A stretch of DNA of 39,302 nt from Trabulsiella odontotermitis (GTDB lineage: Bacteria; Pseudomonadota; Gammaproteobacteria; Enterobacterales; Enterobacteriaceae), in NCBI RefSeq assembly GCF_001188485.1, contig NZ_JNGH01000077.1, positions 46,685 to 85,986 of the forward strand, in the 5' to 3' direction. Made by a program: the position numbers and the translations under genes. The notes below the pieces were generated by a model. The model made no database searches, was not told the origin of the DNA, and saw nothing but the letters and a program-made list of their open reading frames with translations. Positions within the stretch are counted from its first letter, which is position 1. Each line of letters begins with the position of its first letter. Positions 1 through 9,293 of this stretch are shown one piece after another.

Positions 1-121
1 CACCTGTTTCATTTACTCCAGCTTTAAGACATTCGGAAACCATCTGCTCAATGGTTGAGGAGCTAATGACGACCGTATACAGAGCACCCTCACTCGAAAA
101 AGTCACATCTTTAATACTCAT
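1..121 (-). CDS. cap3: Cap3 deubiquitinase-like isopeptidase, N-terminal part (cut by window edge)
   Basis: The reading frame starts at ATG 121-119, overlaps the end of the cap2 frame by 11 bases, and runs off the left edge after 40 codons. The visible peptide begins MSIKDVTFSSEGALYTVVIS and ends in ...KAGVNETG, which is where JAB/JAMM (Mov34) proteases have their NETGG segment before the zinc-binding residues; the metal ligands lie outside the window. In type II CBASS, Cap3 removes the conjugate that Cap2 attaches to the CD-NTase and so restrains signalling. Identity rests on the start sequence plus position as the last gene of a cap4-cdnD-cap2 operon. Translational coupling to cap2 is likely from the overlap. 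Confidence 0.8.
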   Translation of the reverse strand, partial: MSIKDVTFSSEGALYTVVISSSTIEQMVSECLKAGVNETG

Positions 122-1908
122 GCGGCTCTCTCTCGACAGTGCCATCAGGCATCTGCTTAAAATATTCATAGATTCTCCCTGGCGCACTGACCACCCGGCA
201 AATGAATTTTGTACCGACGGCCGCCCATAACTGTACGTCATCGGCACGGGCCGGAAATACAGGGTGCCAGCACCCGATGCCTTCTATTCTCGCCTCATCC
301 ATGTCGATCTCAGGTGACGCCGAGGCGTTGAAGTGGCTGGGAGCCAACCGGAAAAGTTGTTTCACTGGCAGCAAATGCAAATAAACCTTCAGCCCGCCAT
401 GTCATAGCTAGGCTGATAAATATTTTTTCACTTTGCCAGTCAAATGCCGCCAATGATTTAAGAACACCATCATCACCGGTACAATCAATGATCACGTCAT
501 ACTGACGCAGTGAGTTTTTTGCGACCTCACTCTCAGGGGGAAACGCGCAGCTGAATGAACGTGCACTTGCGTCAGGCAGAATTCGATTCAGATGTTCAAC
601 CAGCGCGGCCGCTTTGTTATGGCCAACTGACGTCATTGTCAGGGCGTGACGGCTCAGATTTCCTGTCTGTAGGAGGTCTGCGTCCAGAATGCCTTGGCTG
701 ACAACACCTATGCGCATCAGGTTTTCTGCAATCATGCTGCCCAGTGAGCCAGCACCGATTATCAACACCTTTTTGCTGCGAATGTCGTTGGCTGCTTCGC
801 CACGTGTTCTGAGCTGGTCGGCAGCCCAGTTCTGCGTTCTCACCCACCTGATGGGCTCCTGTGAAAGTGGCTGTTCGCGATCCCAGGTTCTACGATTCCG
901 TTCCGTTGGGCGGAATCCGGGGCGTTTTGTCATTGTATTACTGAGGCCGGCCAGACGCAGCGCCAGCCAGTGAATGCGCGCTGGCTCATCTCCGATTTTG
1001 TTTTCCAGCGGAAAACCCAGCAAGAGTAATCCGGGCGCGCGTTGCTTGCGCAGGGCTCTGACAGAACGGCCAATATCTGAAAAGAGGTCCGGCAGTGATA
1101 ACCCGCATTGTGCGAAGCAATTGCTGAGCTCCTGCCAGGTCCTGGGTGCCTGCCAAGGAGCCAGAACGGGGAGGGTAGGCAAAACAGACCACACTGCGTT
1201 CGTAGTTCTCGCGCCTTTGCGCATGAACGGGGACCATTTGGTTGTCCGGATTAGCTTTCCTTTGTTATCAAAAAACTTACGCAAAAAAAGGGTGCCGTGC
1301 GCGCCGGGCAATCCAGTGCTGCTTGCAAACCCCCATTCTCCTGTTTTCGATGCCCAGAAGGGGAGATCATCAATCTGTTCGTTAAAACCGATCACGGTAA
1401 AGGGTGACTGATCGGGGAAGGCGGGGAGTTCAACAGCATCCCCGATTGTGGCCAGTTTTTCCTGTGCAGCGGCGTCAATCCAGAGCAGCAGCCTGCTGAG
1501 TCGCCAGCTGATTCTGTCGAGTAATGCTTCGGGTTCCAGCCCCCATAAGTTACGACCAAATACGGTGGGCGTATTCTCAAGGCACGGATTTCCTGAGGTC
1601 CATTCACGGGTAGACGTATCTGAAAAGTTGTAGTTTTGGTGCTGAAACGTGGCTGAAATACCTTCCGATTTATCGGGATAAACCTCTATGCGTATCAGAG
1701 TTTCTTCCTGCCAGAGGACCAGATGCCAGACGCTGTTGTCTGGCATGAAGCTAGAACAGGGTACGGAAAGCTCTGCGGTGAATTTTAGCGACCATCTTTT
1801 GTCAGCAGAGAGCGCCCAGGCATTGTTCGTCCGCATCCTGGGATCATTATTGATCAGGGTGAGCGCTGCCCGCAGCTCTGCTGGCACTTGCTGAACGACT
1901 GTACTCAA
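111..1908 (-). pseudogene. cap2: Cap2 E2-E1 fusion (ubiquitin-transfer-like), frameshifted near the 3' end
   Basis: Cap2 primes CBASS by conjugating the CD-NTase C-terminus to a target. The N-terminal part looks like an E2 domain with a candidate catalytic Cys109 in a GNPCLE context. A ThiF/E1 adenylation domain follows with a nucleotide-binding loop IIGAGSLGS and an IIDCTGDDG segment. The main frame (310-1908, 532 aa) leaves the family sequence at about residue 521 and stops at 310. The rest, including the GIGCWHPVFPAR segment with the probable E1 catalytic Cys, continues in another frame (to 111). Removing one of two adjacent bases near 344-345 joins them into a 598-aa protein, the usual Cap2 length. 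The start is TTG 1908, overlapping the cdnD stop as TTGA. This may be a real disabling mutation or a sequencing error. Confidence 0.85.
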
Positions 1909-3050
1909 GCGAAGCGTCCGGTTTTCTGTGGTTCTGCTGGTTTACTTGGCGTTGTAAATCCACCGTTGCGATCGCCGCCCTGAGGGCCGGGTAAAGGAAA
2001 CTTGGATCCGAACAGTTGGCGCCAAAGTTGTGCGCTTTCCTGAGGCTCCTCAGACGCCAGCGCGTTACGGGCAATTTCCGCCGCACCCGCAATACCCTCA
2101 TAAAATGAACAGAAATCTTCGGCTGTTAAGCGCGCCATCACGTCATGCTCTGCAACCCCGTGATCTGACAACCACGGCTTACTTTTCTGATTGTAAATGG
2201 CTGCCCAGCGCGATAAAAAAGTGTCCATCAGTTGAACAAGCCCCTGGGCCATTGATGTGGTGCCATTATCCAGCGCATTTCCAATCAGATGTTCCAGCGG
2301 ATAGCCTTTAGGATATTTCGGCAGGTCTTCGCTGTTCTGCTGTCGCCACCATTTCACCGCCCTGACAAGGTTGATGTAGTGACCGTTGCAAAGACGGTTT
2401 TTCTCGGCGGTCCATCTGATCTGCGCGAGTGGATGTGTCCGGCCCCACTCATTCTTTTCTCTGTCAGGAAGCACTAACGGGTGCGCTTTCCATTCTGAAG
2501 CGGGGGCGTCCTCTACCTGCGCACTGTTGCTCTCAGACAACCATCCCGTATTGGGGGTCCAGCTTTTATTCAGGCGCCAATCAGTTTGCTCTTCCAGAGA
2601 GTTAACAGTCAGAACTGACTCTGACTTATAGAGCTGCTCAAGATGGCTTTTTTCTGCCCCTGACTCTGGGATGGCGGTGATCACCAGGTCCAGTTCGACA
2701 TAGGAGAGGGTAATACCAAAAGAGCGCCCCTGAGTTTCCCATTTACCCGGGTAATACTTTTCGAGGAATGGGATGAACAGGTCCATTGCATCAGTGGGAG
2801 ACATCCGGGTATGATCAAGATTGGTCACCACGACAATATCAACATCAGGGCGCTTATCGCCGAGCGGACGGATTGCCGTTGAACGACGAATGCTGCCCTG
2901 CAGGAAAGTTGATACGACAATTTCCTTGAGTGGTCCGAAATTCTTCAGGCGCTCGCGCAATGTCCTAGCACCACTTTTCCAGTCCTCCTTCTGTGTATCA
3001 GTCGGCCTGATATTTGCTAAAAATTCGTTGAACTGAGGTTGAAGTTCCAT
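1905..3050 (-). CDS. cdnD: CD-NTase (cGAS/DncV-like nucleotidyltransferase, clade D type)
   Basis: This is the signal-making enzyme of CBASS: on phage infection it joins nucleotides into a cyclic oligonucleotide that activates Cap4. The 381-aa protein has the polymerase-beta fold signature with Gly52-Ser53 in QGSIRRSTAIRP, the metal-binding pair Asp69 and Asp71 in PDVDIVVVTNLD, and the third carboxylate Asp121 in YVELDLVITAI. All active-site residues are present. It starts at ATG 3050 just 5 bases after the cap4 stop, with AAGG in the end of cap4 as ribosome binding site. The C-terminus (...PQKTGRFA) ends in Ala, and CD-NTase C-termini are the Cap2 conjugation point. The layout with Cap4, Cap2 and Cap3 matches the Enterobacter cloacae CdnD02 operon, whose product is known to be 3'3'3'-cAAG; the product here is inferred. 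Confidence 0.9.
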   Translation of the reverse strand: MELQPQFNEFLANIRPTDTQKEDWKSGARTLRERLKNFGPLKEIVVSTFLQGSIRRSTAIRPLGDKRPDVDIVVVTNLDHTRMSPTDAMDLFIPFLEKYYPGKWETQGRSFGITLSYVELDLVITAIPESGAEKSHLEQLYKSESVLTVNSLEEQTDWRLNKSWTPNTGWLSESNSAQVEDAPASEWKAHPLVLPDREKNEWGRTHPLAQIRWTAEKNRLCNGHYINLVRAVKWWRQQNSEDLPKYPKGYPLEHLIGNALDNGTTSMAQGLVQLMDTFLSRWAAIYNQKSKPWLSDHGVAEHDVMARLTAEDFCSFYEGIAGAAEIARNALASEEPQESAQLWRQLFGSKFPLPGPQGGDRNGGFTTPSKPAEPQKTGRFA

Positions 3051-3055
3051 GGTGA

Positions 3056-4555
3056 TTAAACCTTAAATGAAGGAAGGTAGGAGCCATCTCGTTGGCGTTG
3101 AAAGTCAAACTCGTAAAAGACGCATGGCCCCAGAAAATCCGTGTGCTGGCCAAGATAAAAATTAACGGCATTTGGCGCAGCGCTGAAAATATGCAGGCTT
3201 GCCTCAACCGGTAAATCTGCATCCATGACTACATCGGATACCTGTTCGGCAAGCGCTACGGCATGTGAACCGTTTTTCACAGATCGTTGCCCGTGCCCGT
3301 TTGCGGGGGTAACGTGAATGATACGTCCTATTTCAGGCTGATTTTCGAGTATGTATGCACGTGCTTTTGGCAGCGCATTTCTCGCGATGCTGAGCACTAC
3401 AGCGACATCGCTTCCGATTCCGACAGTCTCGGTTTCGATAACCGCATCAGGTTCATCCTGCGATTCGTTCTCAGACCAGATGGAGTCGCCCATTCTCCCT
3501 TTCTGGACCAGTTCGATTTCTACGCCCGACTTGTGACCCAGACATTTGCCGGCAAGCATTGCAATGGAGCTGTGGGTATTTAGATACAGCCGAACTTTAC
3601 GCTCCGTCTGCCTTATACCTGTGAGGAAGGTTTCTACTTGGGGCTTAATAACATCATTCCACTCAATGCCCGGGGAGGGAAATCGACCTTCGAAGAGAGA
3701 AAGCAGGGATAGTGTGTGTTCCGGAAGCGCATCCATGATGTCCAGTGGTCCATCGCTGAAAGAGCGTAGCGCAACATTTCTGAAGCTTTCAGGTGCTTCC
3801 GATCTGATCCAGTTCTCTTCCTCGCAAAGGGCTGTGAATTGCTCTCGGGTAAAGCGATAACGTTCCTGACTGCGTAAGGCACGCGCAGCGCCATCGAAAC
3901 GGAAGTCCGAACTTGTTTCGCAGGTTATCAAGCCAATGATCTGGAAGCAGGTATTAACTTTTTCACGCATCGCTTCAAGCGTGGGCTGTGACTGCTGAAT
4001 ATGAAAACCAGTAAGCACCTGCTCCAGCTCCTGGTCTGTGGAAAGCTTAAGATGTTGGCGCCAAAGCTTGCGAACCTTTCCCTTACGGCTCCTGTCGGTC
4101 GTGCCATCAAACAACTTATCGAGTCGTATTGAGCCATCCACATTGCTGATTATTTCACCAAGCAGGTCCTCATCGATAATTCGATCTGTCGTGACAAGGT
4201 GAAAAGCAGAGTTGGCAGGCTCAGTTGCTTTTGCCTGTTTTAGTCTTTCAAGGATCGAGAAGGTTTCAGCACCAATGAATGCAGGGTCAATTAGGTCCTC
4301 GAATCCGAAGCTAGCGGCTTGTGTAACGTGAAACTTAATTTGATAGTAATCGGCCTGAATCCGATCGGGTCCGGTGCTGCGGCGAGGGGGGTTATAACGC
4401 GTAATCACGTCATCAAACGCTTTAGGGCCATCGGCTTCATAGGAAACTTCTATGACGAAATCTTGTTGGGGATTTTTAAGCCGGGATGCCTCAATCCAGA
4501 AATACCGAGCCTGATAATCATGACCGTGCCAGTTAGCCAATACAGAAGTCGCCAT
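3056..4555 (-). CDS. cap4: Cap4 effector: DUF4297 nuclease fused to SAVED sensor
   Basis: Cap4 is the killing effector of this CBASS: its C-terminal SAVED domain binds the cyclic trinucleotide and the N-terminal PD-(D/E)xK nuclease then degrades DNA. The N-terminus shows the DUF4297 pattern: acidic residues Glu36, Glu40 and Asp48/49, then the QIK motif with Lys74 in YYQIKFH. The SAVED domain occupies about residues 300-499 and ends with the typical ASLHIFSAAPNAVNFYLGQH and FYEFDFQRQRDGSY segments. Length 499 aa fits the family. It is the first gene of the operon. ATG 4555 is preceded by a strong GGGAGGAAT ribosome binding site (4559-4567). The 60 bases upstream hold a TTGAAC -35-like box but no convincing -10. 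Confidence 0.92.
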   Translation of the reverse strand: MATSVLANWHGHDYQARYFWIEASRLKNPQQDFVIEVSYEADGPKAFDDVITRYNPPRRSTGPDRIQADYYQIKFHVTQAASFGFEDLIDPAFIGAETFSILERLKQAKATEPANSAFHLVTTDRIIDEDLLGEIISNVDGSIRLDKLFDGTTDRSRKGKVRKLWRQHLKLSTDQELEQVLTGFHIQQSQPTLEAMREKVNTCFQIIGLITCETSSDFRFDGAARALRSQERYRFTREQFTALCEEENWIRSEAPESFRNVALRSFSDGPLDIMDALPEHTLSLLSLFEGRFPSPGIEWNDVIKPQVETFLTGIRQTERKVRLYLNTHSSIAMLAGKCLGHKSGVEIELVQKGRMGDSIWSENESQDEPDAVIETETVGIGSDVAVVLSIARNALPKARAYILENQPEIGRIIHVTPANGHGQRSVKNGSHAVALAEQVSDVVMDADLPVEASLHIFSAAPNAVNFYLGQHTDFLGPCVFYEFDFQRQRDGSYLPSFKV

Positions 4556-4567
4556 GAGATTCCTCCC

Positions 4568-5182
4568 AAATAACAGTGATGTTTTGAAGCTATCACGTCA
4601 GAGGATACTGTTCAAGAAGACAGTGTTTATTGCAGATTATGGAATTCATTTACGACTTATTCTATTTAAAGAATTGATATTAATATTAAATAAAAGATTG
4701 TAAAAAATAATATCAATCAGACTTCAGTTAAACTGAAGAACCAAATTTTTTTAATTCCCAGACGATCTCTGAAAAAGAGCATTTAACTGCAGACTTATGT
4801 AGGGTGATCAACTTTTGAACAAAGTGACATTGATTAAAGGTGTGATTATTGACTATGTATTCAAGACATAAGAGTCATCACAGTCATCATACCTAGTGCC
4901 CCCTTCAGCTCCCCGGCGTTGCCGGGGTGTCAGCCCGACTGCAGTAACCGACGGGTCGGTAAGCTTCGCCGACTCACCAGACGTGGCATTTCTGGGGGCT
5001 GATGTAAAAAATTAAACACTAAGGATCAAGGATGGTTCGCTCTGAGCGAGGAATGGATGACATGCTTCCGGCAAACTAACATAGCACGATGTAAGCAAGT
5101 TCCGCTTCTGGCACTATACGGGCTAAAGCAGACAGATTAGATGAGATAAGGGTATAGATGAATTATCCATACCCTTGAAGAA
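4568..5182. other. Non-coding stretch between CBASS and small ORF
   Basis: About 600 bases with no convincing gene. 4620-4860 is AT-rich (long A/T runs at 4660-4720) and looks like an upstream or silenced spacer. 4891-5004 is GC-rich and folds (listed separately). 5010-5160 shows no recognisable feature. The base composition changes sharply between these parts, as in patchwork islands. Confidence 0.5.
4891..5004 (+). ncRNA. Candidate structured RNA, possibly C4/IsrK-type phage antisense RNA
   Basis: The segment is closed by GCCCCC (4898-4903) pairing with GGGGGC (4994-4999). Inside it is a perfect 7-bp hairpin CCCCGGC-GTT-GCCGGGG (4911-4927). Then come mutually exclusive pairings built on ACCGA (4948-4952), GTCGG (4955-4959) and CCGAC (4969-4973). 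Alternative short hairpins of this kind and length (about 110 nt) are typical of C4 antisense RNAs of P1/P4-like elements, which also live in intA-type islands. The family assignment is from shape and general resemblance only; strand is assumed plus. It could also be a remnant of a degraded satellite. Confidence 0.35.
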
Positions 5183-5311
5183 TTACTTCCCAGTTGATTT
5201 GCTTGGTTTCAGTCCTGGGGTATTGCCGGGTGTATCCTTATTATCACGCCTGCGTTGATCGGGTTTTCCTGTTGATTTTGCAATTGGTTTTGGACCAGGT
5301 TTAAGCCCCAT
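5183..5311 (-). CDS. Small basic Pro/Lys-rich protein of 42 aa
   Basis: A short frame from ATG 5311 to TAA 5183 with a good ribosome binding site (AAGGAG, ending 8 bases before the start). The peptide begins MGLKPGPKPIAKSTGKPD and ends GLKPSKSTGK, so the G-x-KPGPKP...STGK pattern occurs near both ends, an internal repeat in a disordered basic chain. No membrane segment or known domain. It sits alone between the CBASS operon and the helicase, on the same strand. Function unknown; the ribosome binding site and unbroken repeat argue that it is translated. Confidence 0.5.
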   Translation of the reverse strand: MGLKPGPKPIAKSTGKPDQRRRDNKDTPGNTPGLKPSKSTGK

Positions 5312-5525
5312 AATCGTGCTCCTTAGCATTGTCAGAGGTTATTCCTCAGTGTGGATATAAGGGGAGCTGTAAGAATTATCAAGCTAGGATGGGCGGTGGA
5401 TAATGACTGCTAGACTATTATGTGAGCAATGTCAGTTTTTGACATATAGTAACCGGTTTGATACTGAAGTAGGTTGCAGATTGTTCGCGATGCGCCCTCA
5501 GCAATGAGGGCCACCGCGGAGATTG

Positions 5526-8500
5526 TCAGGCTGATTTCGCCAATTGCCGATGCAGGACCTGAAGACTAGTTCCCGCCCCTGCCCATGCAGCAGCCGAGCC
5601 GACCACATACAGGTTTTGCTTGGCGCGTGAGACGGCTACATTGATTATGTTTGGCGGGCTTGCCGCCCACTGACGCGCCCTTTGCTGACTCGCTTTCGGC
5701 GCACCTAGCAACAGGATTACCGTGTCTGCCTCTCGGCCCTGGAACGTGTGGACTGTGCCTACACGATCACGGCACCATTCATCCAGTTTTACGCCGAACG
5801 TTCGCAGCAGGTCGGTTTCTCTGTCGAGACGCCGACGCATGTTCTGCTCTACGATCTTGAATGGTGTAATGATAAATACGTCTGGATTTGTAATGCCCGA
5901 TGCTGCCAGCTCTTTTAGCATTCGTACAACCGCTTCTCCCTCATCGGGACACCACTTCGTCTCAGCGTCGCCATTGATATCCACCCAGCGAGATCTCCCC
6001 AATGCCGAGCCGATAGATCCAGGTCTTTTAGGCCCGACAGCATGGACCATTTGCTTGGCATACGCGATGGAGTTAGAAACGTCGAACATTGGGTTCTGGC
6101 AACGCCTGTGAACGAGGAGTGGCAGCCCGACTTCTCGATCACCTATGTCCATGACGAAGGTGGATTTAAAGCGCGATGCTTGATCAGCAAGGGTCTGCGT
6201 AGATGCTGCGGGGGCAGACCATTCGACTTGGTCAATGTCAAAGAACTTGCAGATTTCGGCGTTCAGCTTTTCAGGAAGTGAAACTACAGGTGGGATTTGC
6301 AACGGGTCACCTACCACGATGGAGCGCTTTGCCCGCATGATTGCTCCAACTGCTGCCTGAGGAACGGCCTGGCCTGCTTCATCTACCAGAAGCCAGCCAA
6401 TGCTCTCTGGTGGTAGATCCCCGAACATCGTCCGAACAGAGGCAAATGTCGTGGACACGGTCGGCACAACCATGAAAAGGCTCGACCAAAGGTCGGGGAG
6501 AAGTTCACGGTGAGCGGAAGACTGGAAGGCACCAGCCACCATGCCCGACATCAATAGCCCAAGATTGTGTTGCAAGCGGCTGGCCGAAGCATCGATGAAC
6601 GTTTTATGCACAGTCAGGGCAGCGGCGAAAAGATCCTCCCGCAGGCGATGAACCTCATCGGGAAGCCATGGCGCAGTCAGGTGGATAGCCTCGTGCTCGC
6701 GCTCGAAGAATCTCTCATCAACGACCCTGTCTCCCATGCGGTTTCGTGCCTCTGCCTCGGTTGCCTTCAATTTCGAGACAGCCTGATATTTGCTGGAAAT
6801 TTCCTGGTCGAGTTGCTGTAACTGTGACTCAGTATTGCTCCACTCAGTCCTTGCAAGCTCCAGGGCCCTGTCTGTCTCCTGCGCCCGTAAGACTGATTGC
6901 TGCAAGGTCACCGAGAGTTTCTGCAGTGTCGATCTCCACGACTTCCAGGCCGCAGTCGCGAACAAACGGGAGAAGAAACCTGGACGGCCAGCAAGATGGC
7001 TGTCGAGTATGATCTTATCCTGCTCAATCTGCGATTTTGTCTTCTCATGCTCCCGTTGGCAGGATTCAGCAGTCTGGTGTGCCTCTTCGACGGCTTCATT
7101 CAGACTCGGACGACGCTGTTCCACACTTTGAAGTTCGGTGGTCGCTCCCTTGAGCGCCTGGATATCCCGTCGCATCTCTTCGATGCTGGCGATTTCGGCG
7201 TCTACCGTCTCCTTGAGTTTAAGAAATGCGGTTCGCGCTTTCAGCCAGGCCGCAGCAGCGTCCGCTTCATTGGTGCTGGGCCGCTCATTGACGACCACGC
7301 TGGGCAGCACGCGATCAATGATTTCGCCAGTTCGTTCGTCCTTGATCTCACGCATGACGTTTATGCCGCGAGCTGCTTTCAGGTAGGTAAGGAAACCACC
7401 GTCTTCATTCCACCAGAAACCTTGCTGGAACGCGCCTCGGTTGCTGCTTTTGCCGAGAGCCGCGGCGATCAATCCCCAGGTTTCGACAGGGACGGAGGGG
7501 ATGTCGGCCTCGGCTTCGGCTTCGAAATAGCCGGCGCGTTTGGGGTTCGCTATCAGGTCGCTGATGGACCGAAAATAGGCGATCTGTTCATGGCGACCAT
7601 TGGCTTCCTTGAGAGGAAGTTCTTTACTGACGTTCTCGACCGCTTTGTTATTGGAGGAAGCTACGACGATCTCATGGCCCTTTAAGGATGCATGTAACTT
7701 GTAGAAGTGTAGGAAGGCATTGGAGCCGAATGCCAGCTTCTCGCCTGTGGTGGAAAAGGCATCCTGCGGTTTGTTGAAGCCGGACATCGCCGTGGCCCGA
7801 TCGAGAATGCACCCAACGACGATATCCCGGAGAAGAGTGGTCTTTCCGGTTCCAGGAGGCCCATTGACGCCGATGATACCTGGTGCATCATTCAGCTCAG
7901 CACGCGCCGCATTCACGGCAGCCTGTTGAAGCAGTACCAATGGATGGCCGCCTTTCGAAGGCCAACGAGCCTGCGGCATGAGCGACGGTGCGACGAATGG
8001 CTCAACTGCGGAAATGGGCGATAGCACGTCGATTTTCCGTTCAGGCCTGCCAATTCCCATATAGCGGCGCAAACCGGTTCCGGCTTTGCCCGTCTCGAGC
8101 AATTTTGTTGCTTCACCGAGATCTTCAAGATAGAAGGAATTCAGTAACGAAGGTTCAGGCGGCGCCTTGGCCTTGAAATGCTGAAACACCTTAATCGCGA
8201 ATGTGGGTGGCTCAACCAAATGCTCGGGTACATCGAACTGAGACACAAGCCATTTATAAGTGTTAAGAACGACATCCAAATCGATCGGTATGGGTTCTCC
8301 ATCCTCGTTGTGGCGGCGAACCATTCGATCCAGATGCTCGATAATGCGCGGCTCAACATTCGGCCAATTCCCTAAGCTCCCAAGCTTCAGATCGAGAGCC
8401 GGTTTGAGTGCCCAGGCAAAACTGGAAACGGCGACGCCTTTGTCCTCAAGCACATAACCTTCCTTGTCGATCAGGATCGAGCCGATGGCTGCTTTCTTAC

Positions 8501-9155
8501 CGTCCGGGCGTGAACTCTCCTCATCCTCGCCAAAAACCTTGACCAGCTCGTCCGTCGCCTTGTCGAGAGCGATGGAGCCGAGGACGACCTCGAAATAAAG
8601 CTTATAACTGGGCTTGCTGCGGGCATTTGGTCCCCACGGAACACCTCGCTCCAATAGAGCAACCCTGGAGCGGTCGCCCGTTGCCATATCCTCTGGGCGT
8701 TTATAACCTTGAGGCGACAGTGCTTCGAGGGCTGTCCATGCTGCCAGTATTGCTCGCGCATCATTCGTCTTATTTGGTGGAGAAAAAGACGGGAGCGGGC
8801 CTAGATCGATTTGGTCTTTGTCGAATTGCTCTCGCATGGCAGAGTCTGGGATGGCCTTCGGTTGCAGTTGCTCTTTCGCTACAGGCGAATTGTGGGGCAC
8901 AACTCGTGAAGATTGTATGGACACCGAATCGGGATGGCGTGTTGATGTGCTTGAAGCCGAGATGGCGACTACACTGTGGCCGCTAAGAGCCAATAGCGAT
9001 TGCTCTATTTTAGCCGTCAGCGTCCGCGCCCTGGCAGTGTTGCGAAAGGTCAGCTCGCTCAACAACACTTCAAGTTCACTAACATTGTTGCTGGACTGCT
9101 CGAAGATTGCTTCCAGATCGAAGATTGATTTTTGCGCATACTGCCGTGTGTTCAT
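5526..9155 (-). CDS. UPF1/DNA2-like superfamily 1 helicase with coiled-coil insertion
   Basis: A 1209-aa SF1B helicase of the DNA2/NAM7/UPF1 type. Walker A GPPGTGKTT lies at about residues 433-441, motif II DEAGQ at 925-929, motif III GDPLQIPP at 949-956, and the C-terminal motifs V/VI in HTFQGREADTVILLLGAP and NVAVSRAKQNLYVVG. Between Walker A and motif II is a roughly 180-residue charged coiled coil (about 630-805). The first 400 residues match no domain I can name. Proteins of this architecture are common in defence islands. Here it lies between intA and a CBASS operon, so a role in anti-phage immunity is plausible but inferred. The start ATG 9155 has only a weak ribosome binding site (AGAAAT). 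A hairpin CCCTCA...TGAGGG (about 5493-5508) follows the stop but lacks a T-run. Confidence 0.75.
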   Translation of the reverse strand: MNTRQYAQKSIFDLEAIFEQSSNNVSELEVLLSELTFRNTARARTLTAKIEQSLLALSGHSVVAISASSTSTRHPDSVSIQSSRVVPHNSPVAKEQLQPKAIPDSAMREQFDKDQIDLGPLPSFSPPNKTNDARAILAAWTALEALSPQGYKRPEDMATGDRSRVALLERGVPWGPNARSKPSYKLYFEVVLGSIALDKATDELVKVFGEDEESSRPDGKKAAIGSILIDKEGYVLEDKGVAVSSFAWALKPALDLKLGSLGNWPNVEPRIIEHLDRMVRRHNEDGEPIPIDLDVVLNTYKWLVSQFDVPEHLVEPPTFAIKVFQHFKAKAPPEPSLLNSFYLEDLGEATKLLETGKAGTGLRRYMGIGRPERKIDVLSPISAVEPFVAPSLMPQARWPSKGGHPLVLLQQAAVNAARAELNDAPGIIGVNGPPGTGKTTLLRDIVVGCILDRATAMSGFNKPQDAFSTTGEKLAFGSNAFLHFYKLHASLKGHEIVVASSNNKAVENVSKELPLKEANGRHEQIAYFRSISDLIANPKRAGYFEAEAEADIPSVPVETWGLIAAALGKSSNRGAFQQGFWWNEDGGFLTYLKAARGINVMREIKDERTGEIIDRVLPSVVVNERPSTNEADAAAAWLKARTAFLKLKETVDAEIASIEEMRRDIQALKGATTELQSVEQRRPSLNEAVEEAHQTAESCQREHEKTKSQIEQDKIILDSHLAGRPGFFSRLFATAAWKSWRSTLQKLSVTLQQSVLRAQETDRALELARTEWSNTESQLQQLDQEISSKYQAVSKLKATEAEARNRMGDRVVDERFFEREHEAIHLTAPWLPDEVHRLREDLFAAALTVHKTFIDASASRLQHNLGLLMSGMVAGAFQSSAHRELLPDLWSSLFMVVPTVSTTFASVRTMFGDLPPESIGWLLVDEAGQAVPQAAVGAIMRAKRSIVVGDPLQIPPVVSLPEKLNAEICKFFDIDQVEWSAPAASTQTLADQASRFKSTFVMDIGDREVGLPLLVHRRCQNPMFDVSNSIAYAKQMVHAVGPKRPGSIGSALGRSRWVDINGDAETKWCPDEGEAVVRMLKELAASGITNPDVFIITPFKIVEQNMRRRLDRETDLLRTFGVKLDEWCRDRVGTVHTFQGREADTVILLLGAPKASQQRARQWAASPPNIINVAVSRAKQNLYVVGSAAAWAGAGTSLQVLHRQLAKSA

Positions 9156-9293
9156 TTATTTCTGCGGTTCCATATCCCTTCAATTAAGAGATATTATGCT
9201 AATTAGCTTGATTTCTAAAACTATTAACTTCCGCTTGAAATATAAAGTCTCATTCGGCCCACTACTAAAGTGGGAACCGTCATTAATTATCCG

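Noticed and set aside
5493-5508. CCCTCA/TGAGGG hairpin after the helicase as a terminator
   Set aside because: No T-run on either strand follows it, so it is mentioned but not called.
6897-7685. Plus-strand ORF of 262 aa within the helicase
   Set aside because: It is antisense to a well-supported helicase gene with clear motifs; a high-GC shadow frame.
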